The notes under the pieces: model-generated | Databases searched by the model: none | Seen by the model: only the letters and a program-made list of their open reading frames with translations | What the model was told of the DNA's origin: nothing | Shown here: positions 1 to 13,070 of the stretch, in pieces | How positions within the stretch are numbered: position 1 is the stretch's first letter | How the letters are laid out: each line of letters starts with the position of its first letter | Translations under genes and position numbers: made by a program | Source of the DNA: Diphasiastrum complanatum | Lineage: Eukaryota > Streptophyta > Lycopodiopsida > Lycopodiales > Lycopodiaceae | Reading direction: 5' to 3' | Assembly: GCA_029204225.1 (NCBI GenBank) | Contig: CM055110.1 | Location: 40,728,130-40,792,129, forward strand | Length of the DNA stretch: 64,000 bases

Positions 1-1765
1 TTCCTAGTCGCTCACTCTCGAACATCTAAAAATCGATGTTTAGGGATTGGATATTGCACTTGAAGAAAGCCTCTCTTTATCAATTGATTAGTCACAAGGA
101 AATGAGAGTACCAATTCTTTGGAGAATGGAAAGATAAATTTTACAGCACTTGTTGAAAATTGAAGAAACTACTAGGTACATGGCTTAGAGTACTCTAGAA
201 AATCATTTCGATGTTGCGGTTAAATCTTCCCATAGGACTAGGTATTCCCTATGTCGATACATCATATTTGAACATCGAGATACTGATTAGTTCAAAATTG
301 ATATATCGATAAAGGACTATATCTATCCTAGGAGTCATACATCTAGGTGAAATCATGAGATCCCCAGAGCCTCTTATTTTTTCCATTATAAATTATCATC
401 GTTCTCGAGATATTCGAATTCTAATCTTTTTTTTTTAGAGAGTGAAGTGTGTTTTGAGAAAGTGAGAAAGTATCATTAGAGGAGAGATATTCCATGCATC
501 ACAAAATTCCAAACTAGCATTGGGGAAGATGTTCCACCTGAACCTTCCACTAGGAACTGACATTCCTTACACTAATACATCCCATTTGAACATCATCCTG
601 TTAGTCGGGTTGACATCATGTATCGTTAGCAAATAGTATCTCTCTTGGGAGCAGCAAGACTCGAGGAGATAATGGAATCAATCGAGCCTTGCATTTTACC
701 CGTCATAGACCTGAGAAGAACAAGAGATGTCATAATCTTGTCCTGATGCAAACGTAGACATTTCAGTATCATACCAACTAGAGAGAATCTCAAGTACCAC
801 TACAATTTGCTATCTAAAACAGGTTGGAGAGCTGTATGACGGACCTCGATTTTATACCATCTTTTGGTGATGTTTGTCAAGTGATTCGAGGGGGAATTAT
901 GAGCCATTATTTCTATTCTTCTGAGATATATCACTACCTATATCCTGGTGACATCTTGATTAGATTGCAACATTGTGGAGATTGTAGTTACTTTGAAGTC
1001 CACGAACTTACTGTTGATGGATTCTGACACCTTACTGATGCTTTATCCACTCGCTATATAGAAGTGACACAACTCTCGCTAGAAGTTCCAATACAATCAC
1101 CAGGTTCAGCCAATAGTACGAATGCTTGAAATAACTCTGGGAGAGATCTTCGATGAGTAAGATCGGAGAGTAGCTCATGAGTTCCATAGGCAAGTAAGAT
1201 GGGAATGAGATTGAGAATGATTGTATACCCCTTCATTAATTATATCTCTAAAGGATTGGAAACCCTCTATTAACTGTGAAGGTACAGTTTGGTTGATAAA
1301 ACATGTCTGGGATCGCTAGTCTAGAATCGGGTTTGAGACATGTGCAGCCATCCTCGTAGCAGCACGATACTAGAAGTGATGCACCCTATTAAGTTATTCC
1401 CTCTCCTATGTTGATCCCACGGTGAGGAAAATGCCTAACATCATGAGAAATAGAAATTTTTTAGTAGTTGAGTGACAAGATTCTCATTGAGATATGTGAG
1501 TAACATATTTGGATTTTAGAAGAATCTGTCAAATAAAAATGTGTTTATGTACTGGATCATAGTGAGATTATTCACTTATGTGCACAATTAATCTTGTATG
1601 AATCTATTGTGTATTCCTAGTTACTAGGGTAATTTGGTGCACTTAACCTAGTCGGTGAACATAGACATATGATCAAGTATTGTTTTATCTTTGTGTGGAA
1701 GATTTATGGATCAACTTATAAATGATTTGGATGAGGATCTAAATGTGGTGTCATACTAGTATAAT
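1..1765. other. Unassigned intergenic DNA
   Basis: I recognise no gene here. The longest frames are only 60-67 codons (for example 824-1027 on the plus strand) and match no family I know. The plus-strand frame after position 824 continues in sense past its stop for some codons, which hints at an old coding relic, but nothing identifies it. Confidence 0.5.
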
Positions 1766-1777
1766 TCAATTCTGCAC

Positions 1778-2869
1778 CTATACATTTAAGATTTTTGAGT
1801 CATTGGCAATTAATTTGAGTAGTTGATTAATTGATTTCTTGACTCCATCATAAGGTGCAATAGAAGAGAAAGAGTCCTTGGAGCTACACATATGTGAAGA
1901 GGCTCCACTATCAATATACCATAGGCCGTCCTTCTTGAAAGGAGTAGATGAGAAACTAGAGACCAAAAGAGATCCTTCTCCATCACTTGCAATAGTGTCT
2001 TCCTTCTCATCGGTAATGTTGGTTTGCGTGAGTTGATTCTTCTTCTTGAAGCAATTGGTGGCATAATGACCTTTCTTGCCACAATAAAAGCACTTGATCT
2101 TCTTCTTCTTGAGCTTGGATGATGAAGCATTAGAGGAATCATCTTCCTCCTCATCTTTGTCTTTGGATTTGACTTTGTCCTTGCTTGAGGATTGTTGATG
2201 TTGGTTCTTGCTCCTCCCTTTGTGCTTATTCTTGGCAAAGAGAGCTTTGCCATCATTATGAGTGAGAGAAATCTTGTCCATCCTCAAGAGCTTGTACTCT
2301 TGTCTTGATTCTTCCGAAATTAGCACACTTTGGAGAGCCTCCAAACTAGGTAGCTCCTCCTTCATGGCATAGGATTGGACAAGGTTATCAAATTCACTTC
2401 TCAAGCCATTGAGAATGACTTGAACTAGCTCATTTTGATTGATGGAATCACCAATACAAGCAAGTTCTCTATGAATATCTTTTACTCTCAAAACATAACC
2501 AGATGCACTCTCATTACTCTTTTGGCTACTTTGAAAGATTTGATTCCTAAGAGTGAGAAGCCTAGAGGTATTCTTAGCCTCATAGATAGTGGTGAGACAA
2601 TCCCAAGCTTCTTTGGTTGTTGTACAAGTACCTATCTCCCTCAATATCTCATTAGAGACATTCATCTTAATGTAGTGGAGAGCCATCCTAGCTCTCTTTT
2701 TGTATTTTTGAACCTCTTGAAGAACTTGTGGTTCTTCTTCAAGGGCAAGAACTATGTCCATCACGTCTTGAAGGATCAAGATGGACTCCATCCTCATTTT
2801 CCAAATTGAATAGTTTGAAGTGGACAATCTTTCACTTGGTTCCAACAAGGATGAACCCATTGAAGTCAT
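1778..2869 (-). pseudogene. copia gag plus truncated aspartic protease (element E)
   Basis: The frame starts at the ATG at 2869 and runs open for about 363 codons to a TAA at 1778. The first ~200 residues are a copia gag core (retrotran_gag/UBN2 type) with the W-K-M-R-M-E-S motif near residue 23. A lysine-rich stretch follows, then a zinc knuckle CFYCGKKGHYATNC (CX2CX4HX4C) that binds RNA during packaging. After it comes the protease signature W-Y-I-D-S-G-A-S-S-H-M with the catalytic Asp. The frame ends soon after the active site, so the protease lacks its C-terminal half and the flap. The gag part is undamaged, so it could still make a capsid-like protein if transcribed from the LTR at 3609-4362. 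An Asn-Asp-Ser near the stop resembles the usual V-A-N-D-G stretch of copia proteases. Confidence 0.85.
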
Positions 2870-3596
2870 TTGAAGTGAAAAAAACTCAAATGATGAACAA
2901 TAAATGTTGCTACACACTCTCAATAGGATCCAATAATAGAGTACTATCTTCTCCTATGAAAGATCTTGCAACTATTTGCAAATTGATTCTCACTAGCTAC
3001 ACAAATCTCTCTAAAACAAGATCTATTTCACATCAAATGATGGAGTATAGGCAAAGTTAGGATCAAACACTCTTAGCACGTGTGAAGTACTCTAAGAAAT
3101 ACAATGATATTGCATGAAACAAAATGGCTAAGATCTCAAAACAGTGCCTAGATCACATATAGATGAGATTGGCAAGCATACAACTGTGATTTTGGATCAC
3201 CTAGGCAATCTCTTGACCAAACCAAATGTGTCCACCCAGGTCTAGGTGCCCTACCTAACCCTCTTCAAAAGCTTATAACTTTTGATTGGCTCAACCAAAT
3301 GGAATGAAACTGATCGCATCAAAAACTAGACAAAAATACTTCAAAACAAGCTATCAAGCAAGATAAATCGATCAAGCATGAGAGAGAACTTCCAAACCGA
3401 ATTTGGATGTTCCTCACATGTGTTTGAGCACCTGATTCCGTACAGTACCAGGTCAGACACAATCAATGTCCTCTTGATCTCTTTTGATCCAAAATTGAAC
3501 AAGATAGCTAGGAAAATGGGCCTTGACAATTTCTAGCTCAAGATTGATGAAAAGTTTTTACTTAGATGGATCAAAATGCATGGTAACCTTAGGTAG

Positions 3597-3608
3597 GCTC
3601 TGATACCA
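3597..3608 (-). promoter_or_regulatory. Primer-binding site of element E
   Basis: The complement reads TGGTATCAGAGC directly inside the LTR boundary. This is the plant copia site that pairs with the 3' end of initiator methionine tRNA to prime minus-strand DNA. Confidence 0.9.
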
Positions 3609-4362
3609 TGTTGAATTTCACACGTGTGGATTGTCCACAACATGTACTTGTGATCTCCTAAGGTGTGTAGATGCACCAAGATTAAGATTAGATTGAGATT
3701 CAAGATCAATCTTAGATCCTATGGCAAAAACACACTACTACATGCATTCAAACACTTCCAACTCTCACTCACATGTGTGGGAAGTATTTAAAAAATAATC
3801 TAAGTAAAAACAAGCTGCTCTCCTTGGGTAGAGAGAGAAAAAGCATCATCAGCTCTCAGGTAGAGAGAGAAAGCTAGAAATCCAATAACTCACAAAATCC
3901 ATAAAATCACCAAATCCATAAAATCACCAAATCAATTAGCTTCAAAATGAGGAGTACAATGATACTGGTAGATCCACGAGCTACCACTATGCCTAACTAT
4001 GATTGGACCATACTTTGTCACCTCTTGATCCTATTGGACCATTGATCCATGCACCTCTTAATTCTATTGGACTATATTCAAGCACACCTCAATTTCCTAT
4101 TGGACCTCACAAGGTTCCACCTCTAAATCCTATTGGACCTCTTGAAATTCATCCAACAAAAGCATTACACTTGTCTACACTCTAATTGGCACGTGTTTAG
4201 CCTCTTACTCTATTTTGGCTCAGTAGTGGCATTACAAGTGGAAATGCATAATTTGCCATCTATGTCAAATTTATTCTTATCAACATCCTACACCTAGATG
4301 CTTGATGTAAAAAACATAAGACCCCTATATCTAACATAGATAATCTTCTTCAATTCTTCACA
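3609..4362 (-). repeat. 5' LTR of element E
   Basis: This LTR is 754 bp with TG...CA ends on its own strand and abuts the primer site. It contains CACACGTGTG at 3619-3628 and four CTATTGGAC units at exactly 33-bp spacing (4031, 4064, 4097, 4130). An 18-bp direct duplication (ATCCATAAAATCACCAA type) lies around 3898-3932. It aligns by eye over nearly its full length with 53973-54709. Confidence 0.85.
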
Positions 4363-4787
4363 CGTACCTGCAGCTTTTGTCTCCTTGGGTCTGTGGTTGA
4401 TCCTTCCTCACCCTCCTTATCCTCCCCTTATGGCCATCTGCACTTTTTTTTTTCAACTACAGTTTTGTGTTTTTTTGCATTCTTGATGTAAATCCACATT
4501 CTTTTTGCTGTGGATCCAGATCCATAGGGGTCAGAATGGCTCTCGGAATGGACCAATCTACTATGCTAGCTATTCAGATGTCTAATTTGCATTTTTTTTT
4601 TTGAGCTATAGTTTTTGGTTTTTTTTGTTGCATTCTTCATGTAGAACTACATCTTTAGTTGTGGATCTAGATCCAAACGGGTTGGAATTGCTTTTGGCTA
4701 CCGACTAATGAATCAGTTTCATTGTATGTAGATGAATAAAGTGTCTTACAATCCCATGCGCCCCATGACCTAGAAGAAATTTTTGAC
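4363..4787. other. Unassigned T-rich DNA
   Basis: The stretch contains several poly-T runs and short CAGAATGG-like inverted pieces that resemble 24470-24580. No gene is seen. Confidence 0.4.
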
Positions 4788-5036
4788 ATGGCTATTTTAG
4801 AATACATGGGAGCACTCCCACAACGTCTTATTTTGGAATTTCTTAAGCCATTATCGCCATTAGCAATCGTAAGCAGGGTCGCGCACTTGACCAGCCTAGA
4901 AAAACAAGCATATAAAGGGCTATGTGAGAAGTATCATAACATATTTCCTTGGGATTATGATGATTTGAAAGGAATACTCCCATCCCTAGTTACTCATAGC
5001 ATACCACTCCTTAAGGGAAGTAAACTTGTACAATAG
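4788..5036 (+). pseudogene. Ty3/gypsy pol fragment (start of RT region)
   Basis: This 82-codon frame has the motif order seen just before the reverse transcriptase of Ty3/gypsy elements: a Tyr-rich helix, then F-x-W-x-Y-D-D-L-K-G-I-x-P, then T-H-S-I-P-L and a lysine-containing turn ending V-Q. In intact elements this leads into the RT palm. Here it stops at TAG and no YVDD box or other pol domain follows, so it is a short relic. No LTR could be linked to it. The identification rests on one motif block. Confidence 0.6.
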
Positions 5037-7260
5037 AGGCTCTATTTCGAGGTCTTTGTCATAAGTTTTGAGCTTTACAAAAACACTTATCTAAATTTAT
5101 TGATTGGGTGGCTGTTAAGCAAGTTTTGTTAGCAGTTTGTCTTTAATGTAATGTAGCTATATAATCTCATATTTTAAATTTAGCAAAACTCCAAAACCCC
5201 CACTTGTGATGAGCTCAAGTAGATCAATTATTTATTTCCTGAATACATCTATCAGATGAGTGAGAATAGTCAAGGAATGCATGCTAGGTTAGTTGGGTGG
5301 GATCTTACAAGGTCGGTACAGATCTCGGAATGCATGCTGTTGTTTCAAACAGTATAGGATTTTCTATTCCGATGTGTATTCTGATCTCTATTAAATTTTG
5401 AGCTTTTCAGAAACAGGTCTCTAAATTTATTGATTAATTTGTTTAGATAAGGTGACTTTTAGCAAGTTGCCTCTAGTTTTGGTTGTCCCCATCAATGCTC
5501 ACGCTCTCTTTTTTGCAAGTTAGTTGGTTTTTTAAAATTTCTTAGTTCAACCGCTTTTTTTTTTCTCAAACCTCCAGGTTCCTACAACTTTCAAAGTTGG
5601 TCGATTTTCATTGAAATTAGAAAAGTAAACTTGCAAGTTGATTATTAAAATTCTCTTAAAAGGTCGATCAAGCACAATTTAAAACTTGGTACAAACTTCG
5701 AATAGTCTATAACCCTCAATAACAAACTTAAATTTGAAATACCTTAAGCTAAGTTTGCCAAATGAGACTTAAAGAGTAATGCTACTTACTATAACATGTA
5801 TATCTACTACCTTAAAGTCAGTATAAAACATAGGTAGTTCAATGAATCTAGACAACATGAGGAGAGTGGTGCCTGATCCTACAGAAACACATTTCCACTA
5901 AAAAATATTGCAGCTCTATGTTTTGGTTGTGTAATCAAGTGAAGCACAATGTCACCCCCTTGTTACATCTTCAAGATTGGCTATGTAATCAACTGAAACA
6001 TTGTGCCTTTAGGAACTAGGATCCACATCCATGAGCTTAACTATAGCTTGCTCAAAAGAAACTTATACCCCTTCGAGTACAAGGCAATGCATGTCAAAAG
6101 TATAAGTGCCATAATGGTAATTGAGATGATGTAAAGCATGACAAGAGAGATGTAGTATTGTACCACAAAGGCCTTGCCATGTCATATTGGTGTATTTTAA
6201 CTTTTTTCGAAGATTAAAAGAATGTAGAAAAATAGCTTGATGGTTTTCTACAAATGTTTTATTGACTATGATGATAGGATTTTTTTAATTAATCCAACAA
6301 TTTCAGTATCATGGCAAGACTTCATGACACAATATAATTTAGGCGGTTATCTTTGAGCACTGGTCCCCATAATGTAATGTAGCTGCATAATGTAGCTCTA
6401 TAATGTAACGTAGATCTCTGAGTTGGGTGGGAATGTTCATATAGCAAGGGTCGGAACAGACCTCGGAATAGGTGGATCTCTTTCAGATAGTATACCACCA
6501 CCTATTTCGATGTATGTTCCAAGGATAAACATTAGCAAATTGTGCCGTAACAATGCAAAGTTTTTTTAATCTCATTATAGGACATTGAAGCCTCACTTAA
6601 TTTGATTTTTACCAGACCTAGAGTTCCTATTTGTGATTGTTGTCCATAGATTATAAGTTTCTAGTTTCAGAACTAGTTGGATAGCTACCCTTTAGTGCCT
6701 CAAATCATTTAGGTTTTCAGCCTACATTTAGCTTCTCTTTAAAGAAGACACCATAAGATGTTACATTCAAGAGCCCCAAATAGTAACCTACCCCAAAAAT
6801 TGTAACCCTTGTCTCATTCCAACAATACTTAGGAATGAATTCACACAATTGAAATGGGACTAGACTAAATTGAAATAGGATCAAGGTCGAATGCAAGTAA
6901 TTAAAATTCTCAATCCTAGGAAGGTGTGTAGCCCTTACTTTTCTCATGTTAAAGACGAGGTTCTAATCTTTCCTTGAATGGAAAAACATGCACACCACGT
7001 GGAGGGAATATGAGGTGACATTATGAAATAGGACATAACCGCAAGGTTTGGGAATTATAATCATCACATTCGACTCTAATGAAGGATTTAGGGTATGAAA
7101 AGAGACAGATTTATAGTTATTGAGTCAAAGCTACGGGGGCAATACCAATATATAGATTCATTACCATTTTTAATTAACAATAAACCATAAACTTTAAACA
7201 ACAATAAGGGACTCTAAACTCCCCTAAAATTGTGCGAAAAAAAAATGAAGAACTAAACCA
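5037..7260. other. Unassigned DNA with two copies of a foldback-like motif
   Basis: No gene is visible. Two similar segments, near 5278-5390 and 6418-6510, share GAGTTGGGTGGGA-like starts followed by GGTCGG-ACAGA-CTCGGAAT and an inverted ATTCCGATGTG or ATTTCGATGTATG. They look like diverged copies of a small palindromic element. The rest is AT-rich with no clear structure. Confidence 0.4.
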
Positions 7261-8070
7261 TGAGAAAAAATTAGGGCGTGCAATAGATTCTTGGAATATT
7301 AATGATGACATGAATCCATTGAGGATACAAAGGGGGTTCACTGGCTCTGGAATTAAGTTGTCTGTGCCGATTGGGTATTTCTTCTAGATATGATGCCACC
7401 GAAGGGGCCGATGGTGTGCAGGTTTTGGCATTATTGAACTTGATAGTTCACCACATCGAAGAGAGAAAAATGTTGTGGCTACTTCAAACTTCATAAATCT
7501 AAAACACAACATGAGTATCATTAGGATTTAAGCAAGTGTCAATGTAATTTGATAGAAGAAGGTCTTCTCATATTGAGTTTAAAGTAGCAGCATCCTTTTC
7601 TCTCTTCGATGCTATGAACTGATAAACTCAAGGACTGCCAAGTGCTTACACACCGTGGTCTTCTTCGGTGTCGTCATAGAAGAGACACCCCCTCATTACA
7701 TACGAGTCACTTGTAGGGCCAATGAGTGTAATCCTTAGTGGGGTTTAATTTGAATCATAATTAGTATTCCAACCATTAATAAATACACCCTTCATTTTTT
7801 TCTCATAGTTTTGACATTTTTATTTTTCCACAATTTTATGGAAGCTGCAAACTCCATTTTTTATGAACTTGAAATGGTCGAGAACGGACAATATATGTAT
7901 TGATATTGACGTTGTAGCTATAAATCAATATACATAAAAGTCTTGCAATGAATGTAAAAGTAAAAAATGAATGCATGTGAATATAATTATTAGTAATGAT
8001 AAATCATTCTTGTCAATTTCGTCGTTCTTGTCATTACAAAAGTCTTGACATCATGTCATAATACTAGCCC

Positions 8071-8149
<79 letters not shown>

Positions 8150-8231
8150 TACTTTTTTTTTCTATTTTTGAGACTCTCATTGGTTGCTTGTAGTATTTTT
8201 CTCTCTTATTCGAATTCCCTTGCCCATTATG
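7261..8231 (+). other. 5' flank of the transposase_24-like gene, shared with 57360-58100
   Basis: This flank is alignable by eye with the reverse complement of 57360-58100. Shared landmarks are TATTGAGTCAAAGCTACG, CACCACATCGAAGAGAGAAAA, AGCAGCATCCTTTTCT, GACTCAAGGACTGCCAAG, TGTAGGGCCAATGAG and the microsatellite after ACTAGCCCATGAG. It is therefore part of the repeated unit and may hold its promoter and 5' untranslated region. Confidence 0.65.
8073..8146 (+). repeat. (GA)n microsatellite
   Basis: An uninterrupted GA dinucleotide tract lies about 85 bp upstream of the ATG at 8232. The homologous copy on the other strand has a longer tract at 57446-57585 in the same place. Confidence 0.98.
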
Positions 8232-8952
8232 TCAGGCGATGCATCCCCTAGCCAGAGGTCAGGCCATAGTTTCGGATCATCCTGCTTTTTCTCTATGAGT
8301 GAGAATGATCCTCAGCTACCTTGATCAGTTGCCTTCCTCGCAGCAAGATAAGCTGTTAGAATGACTGAGGGCTCGACGAGTGGCTCATAACTCTAGCAAA
8401 ATAGTTGGGTATACATCATCCTCCAAGGAGATTCAGGTGACACCTTGTGTAGACCACACACATACTTCCCCTTCCCGTGAAGGTCACTCCGGCAAGGGTC
8501 CCTCCCTCACCCATGGCGTTACTTCCTCTCGACAGTCTCGGGACAAGAGGAGCTACCTCGGTGTCCCCTGTTGTGGAGGATGTGGCGATGACGATGATCC
8601 ACCTAATGTGGTCATGAGTCTTGTACGTCCGTGTAAGGAGGCAACATGTAGGGCACACGATACTGTGACTCCTCCATCTCTCACACCTGCGATTCTTGGA
8701 ACGCCCTCTTTCACCCCTCACATTTTCCCTACTTCTAGACCAACTGCCCTTGAGTACACCTATCTTTTCGACTATACTCTGTGGGGTCACACTTTACCAT
8801 GGGTTCAAGCCACTCCCCTCCAGTGCCCCCTAGATATTCTCCCCTCGGTACTCTCCCCCTGGCTATTCTCCCACCACAGCCTCAGTATTCTCTCGTCAGT
8901 GGGATGCTCCCATACTTGAGGCCACCCCCATAGACTCCCAGGGCCACATCTC

Positions 8953-10302
8953 TGTTGGAGTTTAATCTTCTCCTACTCATCCCTTTGCCCTCCTTCTACT
9001 CTCCAGAATTCCATTTCTCTGAGTTAGTCTACAAAAATACACACAAAGTCGAATCAGGCAGAACCGCAAAGCCATTGCCAGGGCACCGTTAAATCAACAT
9101 TTATGGAAAAGCACGACTTAAACTGCAAACCGCAAACCGCAACAAACCGCAATCCACAAGGAGTTGTTAAAATCTATAGGTTACTATCTACGAGCACTTG
9201 AAGAATCTTCAATGGCAACGGAACGTAAAATCTTGTCGACCACCACAAGTGACCTTCTTATGATCTCCTACGATGGAAGCCATGACCAGAGTCAACTCTC
9301 CTCAACTGTTTGAAAACGTAAGCAACTGACTTTCGGTTATCAACGAAGTCGACCAGCGACAACGATTTGCGGGTTGTTGTGATATCAGCCCAACGAAGTT
9401 GACCCATCTCATCGTTTAGCTCTGTAAGTTATCACTTACGGTTACCAACGAAGGAAGCAAACAATGACCTGCTAAACGAACGACCAGCAGTTGTTCAAAC
9501 GACTGTGGACATACTACGGCCATCACGACCTACATCCTTGCACTACAATGCATACGGAGGATACGTTACTTTGTACTTCACCTCCTTCACGACGCTCTAA
9601 TAATGGATCTATGAATCTTGTTTAAACGACTGTTAATCATCTTGTAAGCTGTAATTACAATAAATTAAAAGACTCTAACAGCTATATACATGTATCTGAG
9701 CGAAGAGAAGGAGAGAGATATAGAGTAGTGAGTTGAACAATCTGTAGATACACAAAGTGATCAAACGACCAAAAGGTCTTAAGTAGCTAACTCCTTAGAT
9801 AGTGATTTATACACAGAGAAAGAGAGAGAGCTAGAATTGTAGCCATTGTTTCAAAATCTATAAGTAGGAATACGTGCTTATTAGCGCTACTATATTGTGT
9901 TCTGATTCTCTCATTTACACAAATTTGCTACTGTTCAATTATTACGTTCTTGATGGAATGCAATTGTCGCTCTCACTCTCTTGCACACATAACACGATTA
10001 TCAAAGACAGAGGATCACATGGCTGTCCAAGACGCCTAATGCTTCGCAATCCTACTATTACGGCAGTCTCAGACTCCTACTCTGATAACCCAAAAGGACA
10101 ACAAGCTTTTGATTTCGTTCCCTAGTCAATCCACATTTCTGAAATCGTAGTTACTACTGTGTTCACAATTGTTTTTCTTACTGTTGATAGAGACATCGTT
10201 TACATCGTAATCGTCTCTCGTGTTCTGCTTCCATCACGGCTCCGCTGCAGTTGCAATCAATCGTAGACCGCGTAGACCACCATTTCACATCATACACCAG
10301 CA
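8953..10302 (+). repeat. 5' LTR of element G
   Basis: This LTR is 1350 bp, begins TGTTGGAG and ends ACCAGCA, three bases before the primer site. It aligns end to end with 13071-14445. Confidence 0.93.
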
Positions 10303-10306
10303 GAAG

Positions 10307-10318
10307 TGGTATCAGAGC
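10307..10318 (+). promoter_or_regulatory. Primer-binding site of element G
   Basis: TGGTATCAGAGC lies four bases after the LTR end. It is complementary to the initiator methionine tRNA 3' end. Confidence 0.9.
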
Positions 10319-10396
10319 TTTGATTAGTGGATTACTAGAGTCCAAAATCTTTTTCCAAAAGTTATTCTATGTTGTTTGTGCACACATTTTGATCAC

Positions 10397-13052
10397 TATG
10401 GAAGGCACCTCAGAGATCTGCTTGATCAATAAATTCAACGGAGATGACTTCCACATGTGGAAGTTCAAAATGAGGATGATCCTGATTGAAAAGGAGTTAT
10501 GGGGATATGTAAACAATTCTATAGCTAGACCGGCAAACTCGAACAGGTCCCAACTTGGGATGCCAATGATGGCAAGGCTCTTGCCATTGTATCTCTAAAC
10601 CTTAAAGACACTCAAATTGCTCATGTATCCAACTGCACTACTTCCAAAGAAGCATGAGATACACTCACTAGCATCTACGAGACCTCAGATGTCTCGACTC
10701 ACCTCTTCTTGAGGAAGAAGGTACTAACACTCAAAATGAGTGAAAGCACCTCAGTCAGTGATGATCTGAACGAGTTCAAACAATTGTTGAACCAACTAGA
10801 TGCAATAGGTTCCCCTATCTCAAAAGAAGACTCTACCATGTCTCTTCTTGCCAGTCTTTCATCCTCCTACAATAATTTAGTATTTCTTCTGAGAATACTC
10901 CTGCGTTGTCTCTCTAAAAATTGACAGCAAGCTTGTTGCAAGAAGAAGTCAGGAGGAAAAGCTTTTCCACATCTACGAGTACCAATTTTATGGCACTCTA
11001 TTCAACTAAGCAACAATCCAAGAAGAATAAAGGCTTCAAGAATAAGAAGACAAAGACAGAACAGCCAGCAGCATAGTCACTCATCTTCCAAGTCCAAACT
11101 ATTTTGCAGATATTGCAAAAGGACCAACCATGACATCAAGGATTGTCACATCCTCAAGTACAATAAAGCAAAGAAGAAGATGCAACAACACCAAGAAGGC
11201 AACTCTGACACAGTCAAAGGATCTCAAGATGAAGAGAAGACGTTGATGGTACAAGATCAATCCAACGGTATCTCGATCCAGGTGCTTCTCAGCACATGAC
11301 GCCATGCAAGGACCTCTTCTCTACACTCACAGCTACAGAATCAAAGTACATTTTTTTTGGTGACTCCAGTTCACATCAAGTTGAAGGCCAAGGGTCTATT
11401 CAACTATAGTTATATGATGGCATCACTAGGTAGCTTAATGGAGTAATTTATGTACCCAAATTAACAAAGAACCTTTTATTTATTAGCAAGATCACAGATC
11501 AGGGCTATAGAGCTTTGTTCACTGCCAACCGATGTACTATTTTAGATGAGAACTCAAAGAAAATCATCTCTGTTTGTAGAGAAGGAAATTTGTACATACT
11601 GAGTCCCGATGTTGCACTTTCTGTGAGTTGTTCAGATGCTAATTTATGGCATCAAAGACCTCCATGTCTCAAAATGATCACAACAAACATGATCATATAA
11701 TGTGCACTTCATGTGATCATCAACATTACTTATGCTAATATAATTGCTATCACCATAGCTAATCAGACTATCTATGAAAATTGTCTACTAGGGAAACAAC
11801 CTAGGACGAGATTTCCTAGAGGACAAGCCAAAAAGGTGAAGTCCATCTTGTCACTGATACACAGTGACTTATGTGGTCCTATGAGCGTACCTTCATTAGG
11901 TCAAGCTCTATATTTTATCACATTCATTGATGATCACTCCCGATTTTTCAAAGTTATGTTCATAAAGAACAAGTCAGAAGCATTTCGTTTCTTCAAAGAC
12001 TTTAAACAATACGCTGAGAATCAAACTGGTCAGAAAATCAAGCCCCTACAGTCTGATTCAGGGGGAGAGTTCTTGTCAAACGAGATGAAGGACTACCTAT
12101 TTTCATGTGGCGTGTAGCACCAGTTTACTACAAGCTGCACGATCCATGATAGTAAATAAGCATTTGCCTCAAACCTTTTGGGCAGAAGCTATCTCTACGG
12201 CTTGCTATCTACAAAATTACTCTAGCACTAAAGTAGTTGATTCCAAGACACCGTTTGAAGCCTACTACGGTTACAAACTAAGTTTGAAACACCTGCATGT
12301 TTTCAGATGTCTCTACTATGCACAAGTGCCATCTGATCTAAGGAAGAAGCTACACTCAGTAATGTGCAAGTACCTTTATTAGTCTATCATAGGTTCTCTC
12401 ATGTACTCTATGATTTGCACATGACCTGATTTAGCATATGCTATAAGCACACTATTGCAATTCATGTCCAATCCAGGCCTACAACACTGGAAAGCTCTAC
12501 AACGAGTTCTGAAGTACATTCAAGCTTCAAAGTACTATGCCTTGAGTTATAACGGAAATATAAAAGCTGCACTCTCTTTGATTACTTATTCAGAGTCAGA
12601 TTGGGAAAGAGACGTGGATACCAGAAAATCCACATCAAGCTACATTTGTTTTCTCATAGAAGGACCCATCTCATGGAATAGTAGAAAGCACAAATGCATT
12701 TCTCTGTCCTCCACATAATCTGAATATGTCATAGCTACGTCAACAGTGAAAGAGATTTTATGGCTTAGAAGACTACTACAGGATTTGAGATTTCCACAGT
12801 TTGGTCCAACTATACTCCAGTGCGACAATCAGAGTTGTATAGCTTTGTCGTTAAACTGACGAACTCACACAAGGACCAAACATATAGAGGTTCAACTTCA
12901 TTCTCTCAGAGAGAAGGTTTAGAACAAAAACATTGCACTAAGTTACTGTCACACAAACACTATGTTGGCCGACATTCTAACAAAACCATCAAGGGATAAA
13001 CATTCTACTCTAGTAGAATTGTTAAATTTCAACTTGAGTCCAGATTCATAGC
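10397..13052 (+). pseudogene. Decayed copia gag-pol of element G, RT missing
   Basis: The gag starts at the ATG at 10398 with the K-F-N-G-D-D-F-H-M-W-K-F-K-M core of UBN2-type copia gag and soon shifts frame. A zinc-knuckle remnant lies near 11100-11150 and protease/GAG-pre-integrase traces near 11280-11700. The integrase core (11800-12115) keeps the catalytic D-L-C-G-P, F-I-D-D-H-S-R and D-S-G-G-E-F blocks. After a stop the frame resumes with the post-core F-W-A-E-A-I segment (12150-12370). It then jumps straight to the end of RT and RNase H (12380-13050), with D-x-D-W, C-I-S-L-S-S-T, and A-D-I-L-T-K-P near 12970. The RT palm with its YVDD box is absent. Several stops and frameshifts make it non-coding today. 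Confidence 0.85.
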
Positions 13053-13061
13053 AGCAAGCTT

Positions 13062-13070
13062 AAGGAAAAG
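13062..13070 (+). promoter_or_regulatory. Polypurine tract of element G
   Basis: AAGGAAAAG sits directly before the 3' LTR start, where plus-strand DNA synthesis would be primed. Confidence 0.75.

Larger units (their letters stand above)
1766..4362 (-). mobile_element. Truncated Ty1/copia element E (5' LTR, leader, gag, start of protease)
   Basis: On the minus strand the order is 5' LTR (4362-3609), primer-binding site, leader of about 730 bp, gag and the first part of the aspartic protease. It then stops near 1766, with integrase, RT, RNase H and the 3' LTR missing. It belongs to the same family as the element at 30698-35789 and the fragment at 53055-54709, judged by gag and the LTR body. 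No target-site duplication can be checked because the 3' end is lost. Confidence 0.85.

Noticed and set aside
3904-3935. Possible CRISPR-like direct repeats
   Set aside because: Only two short adjacent copies in an LTR of a plant genome; there is no array.
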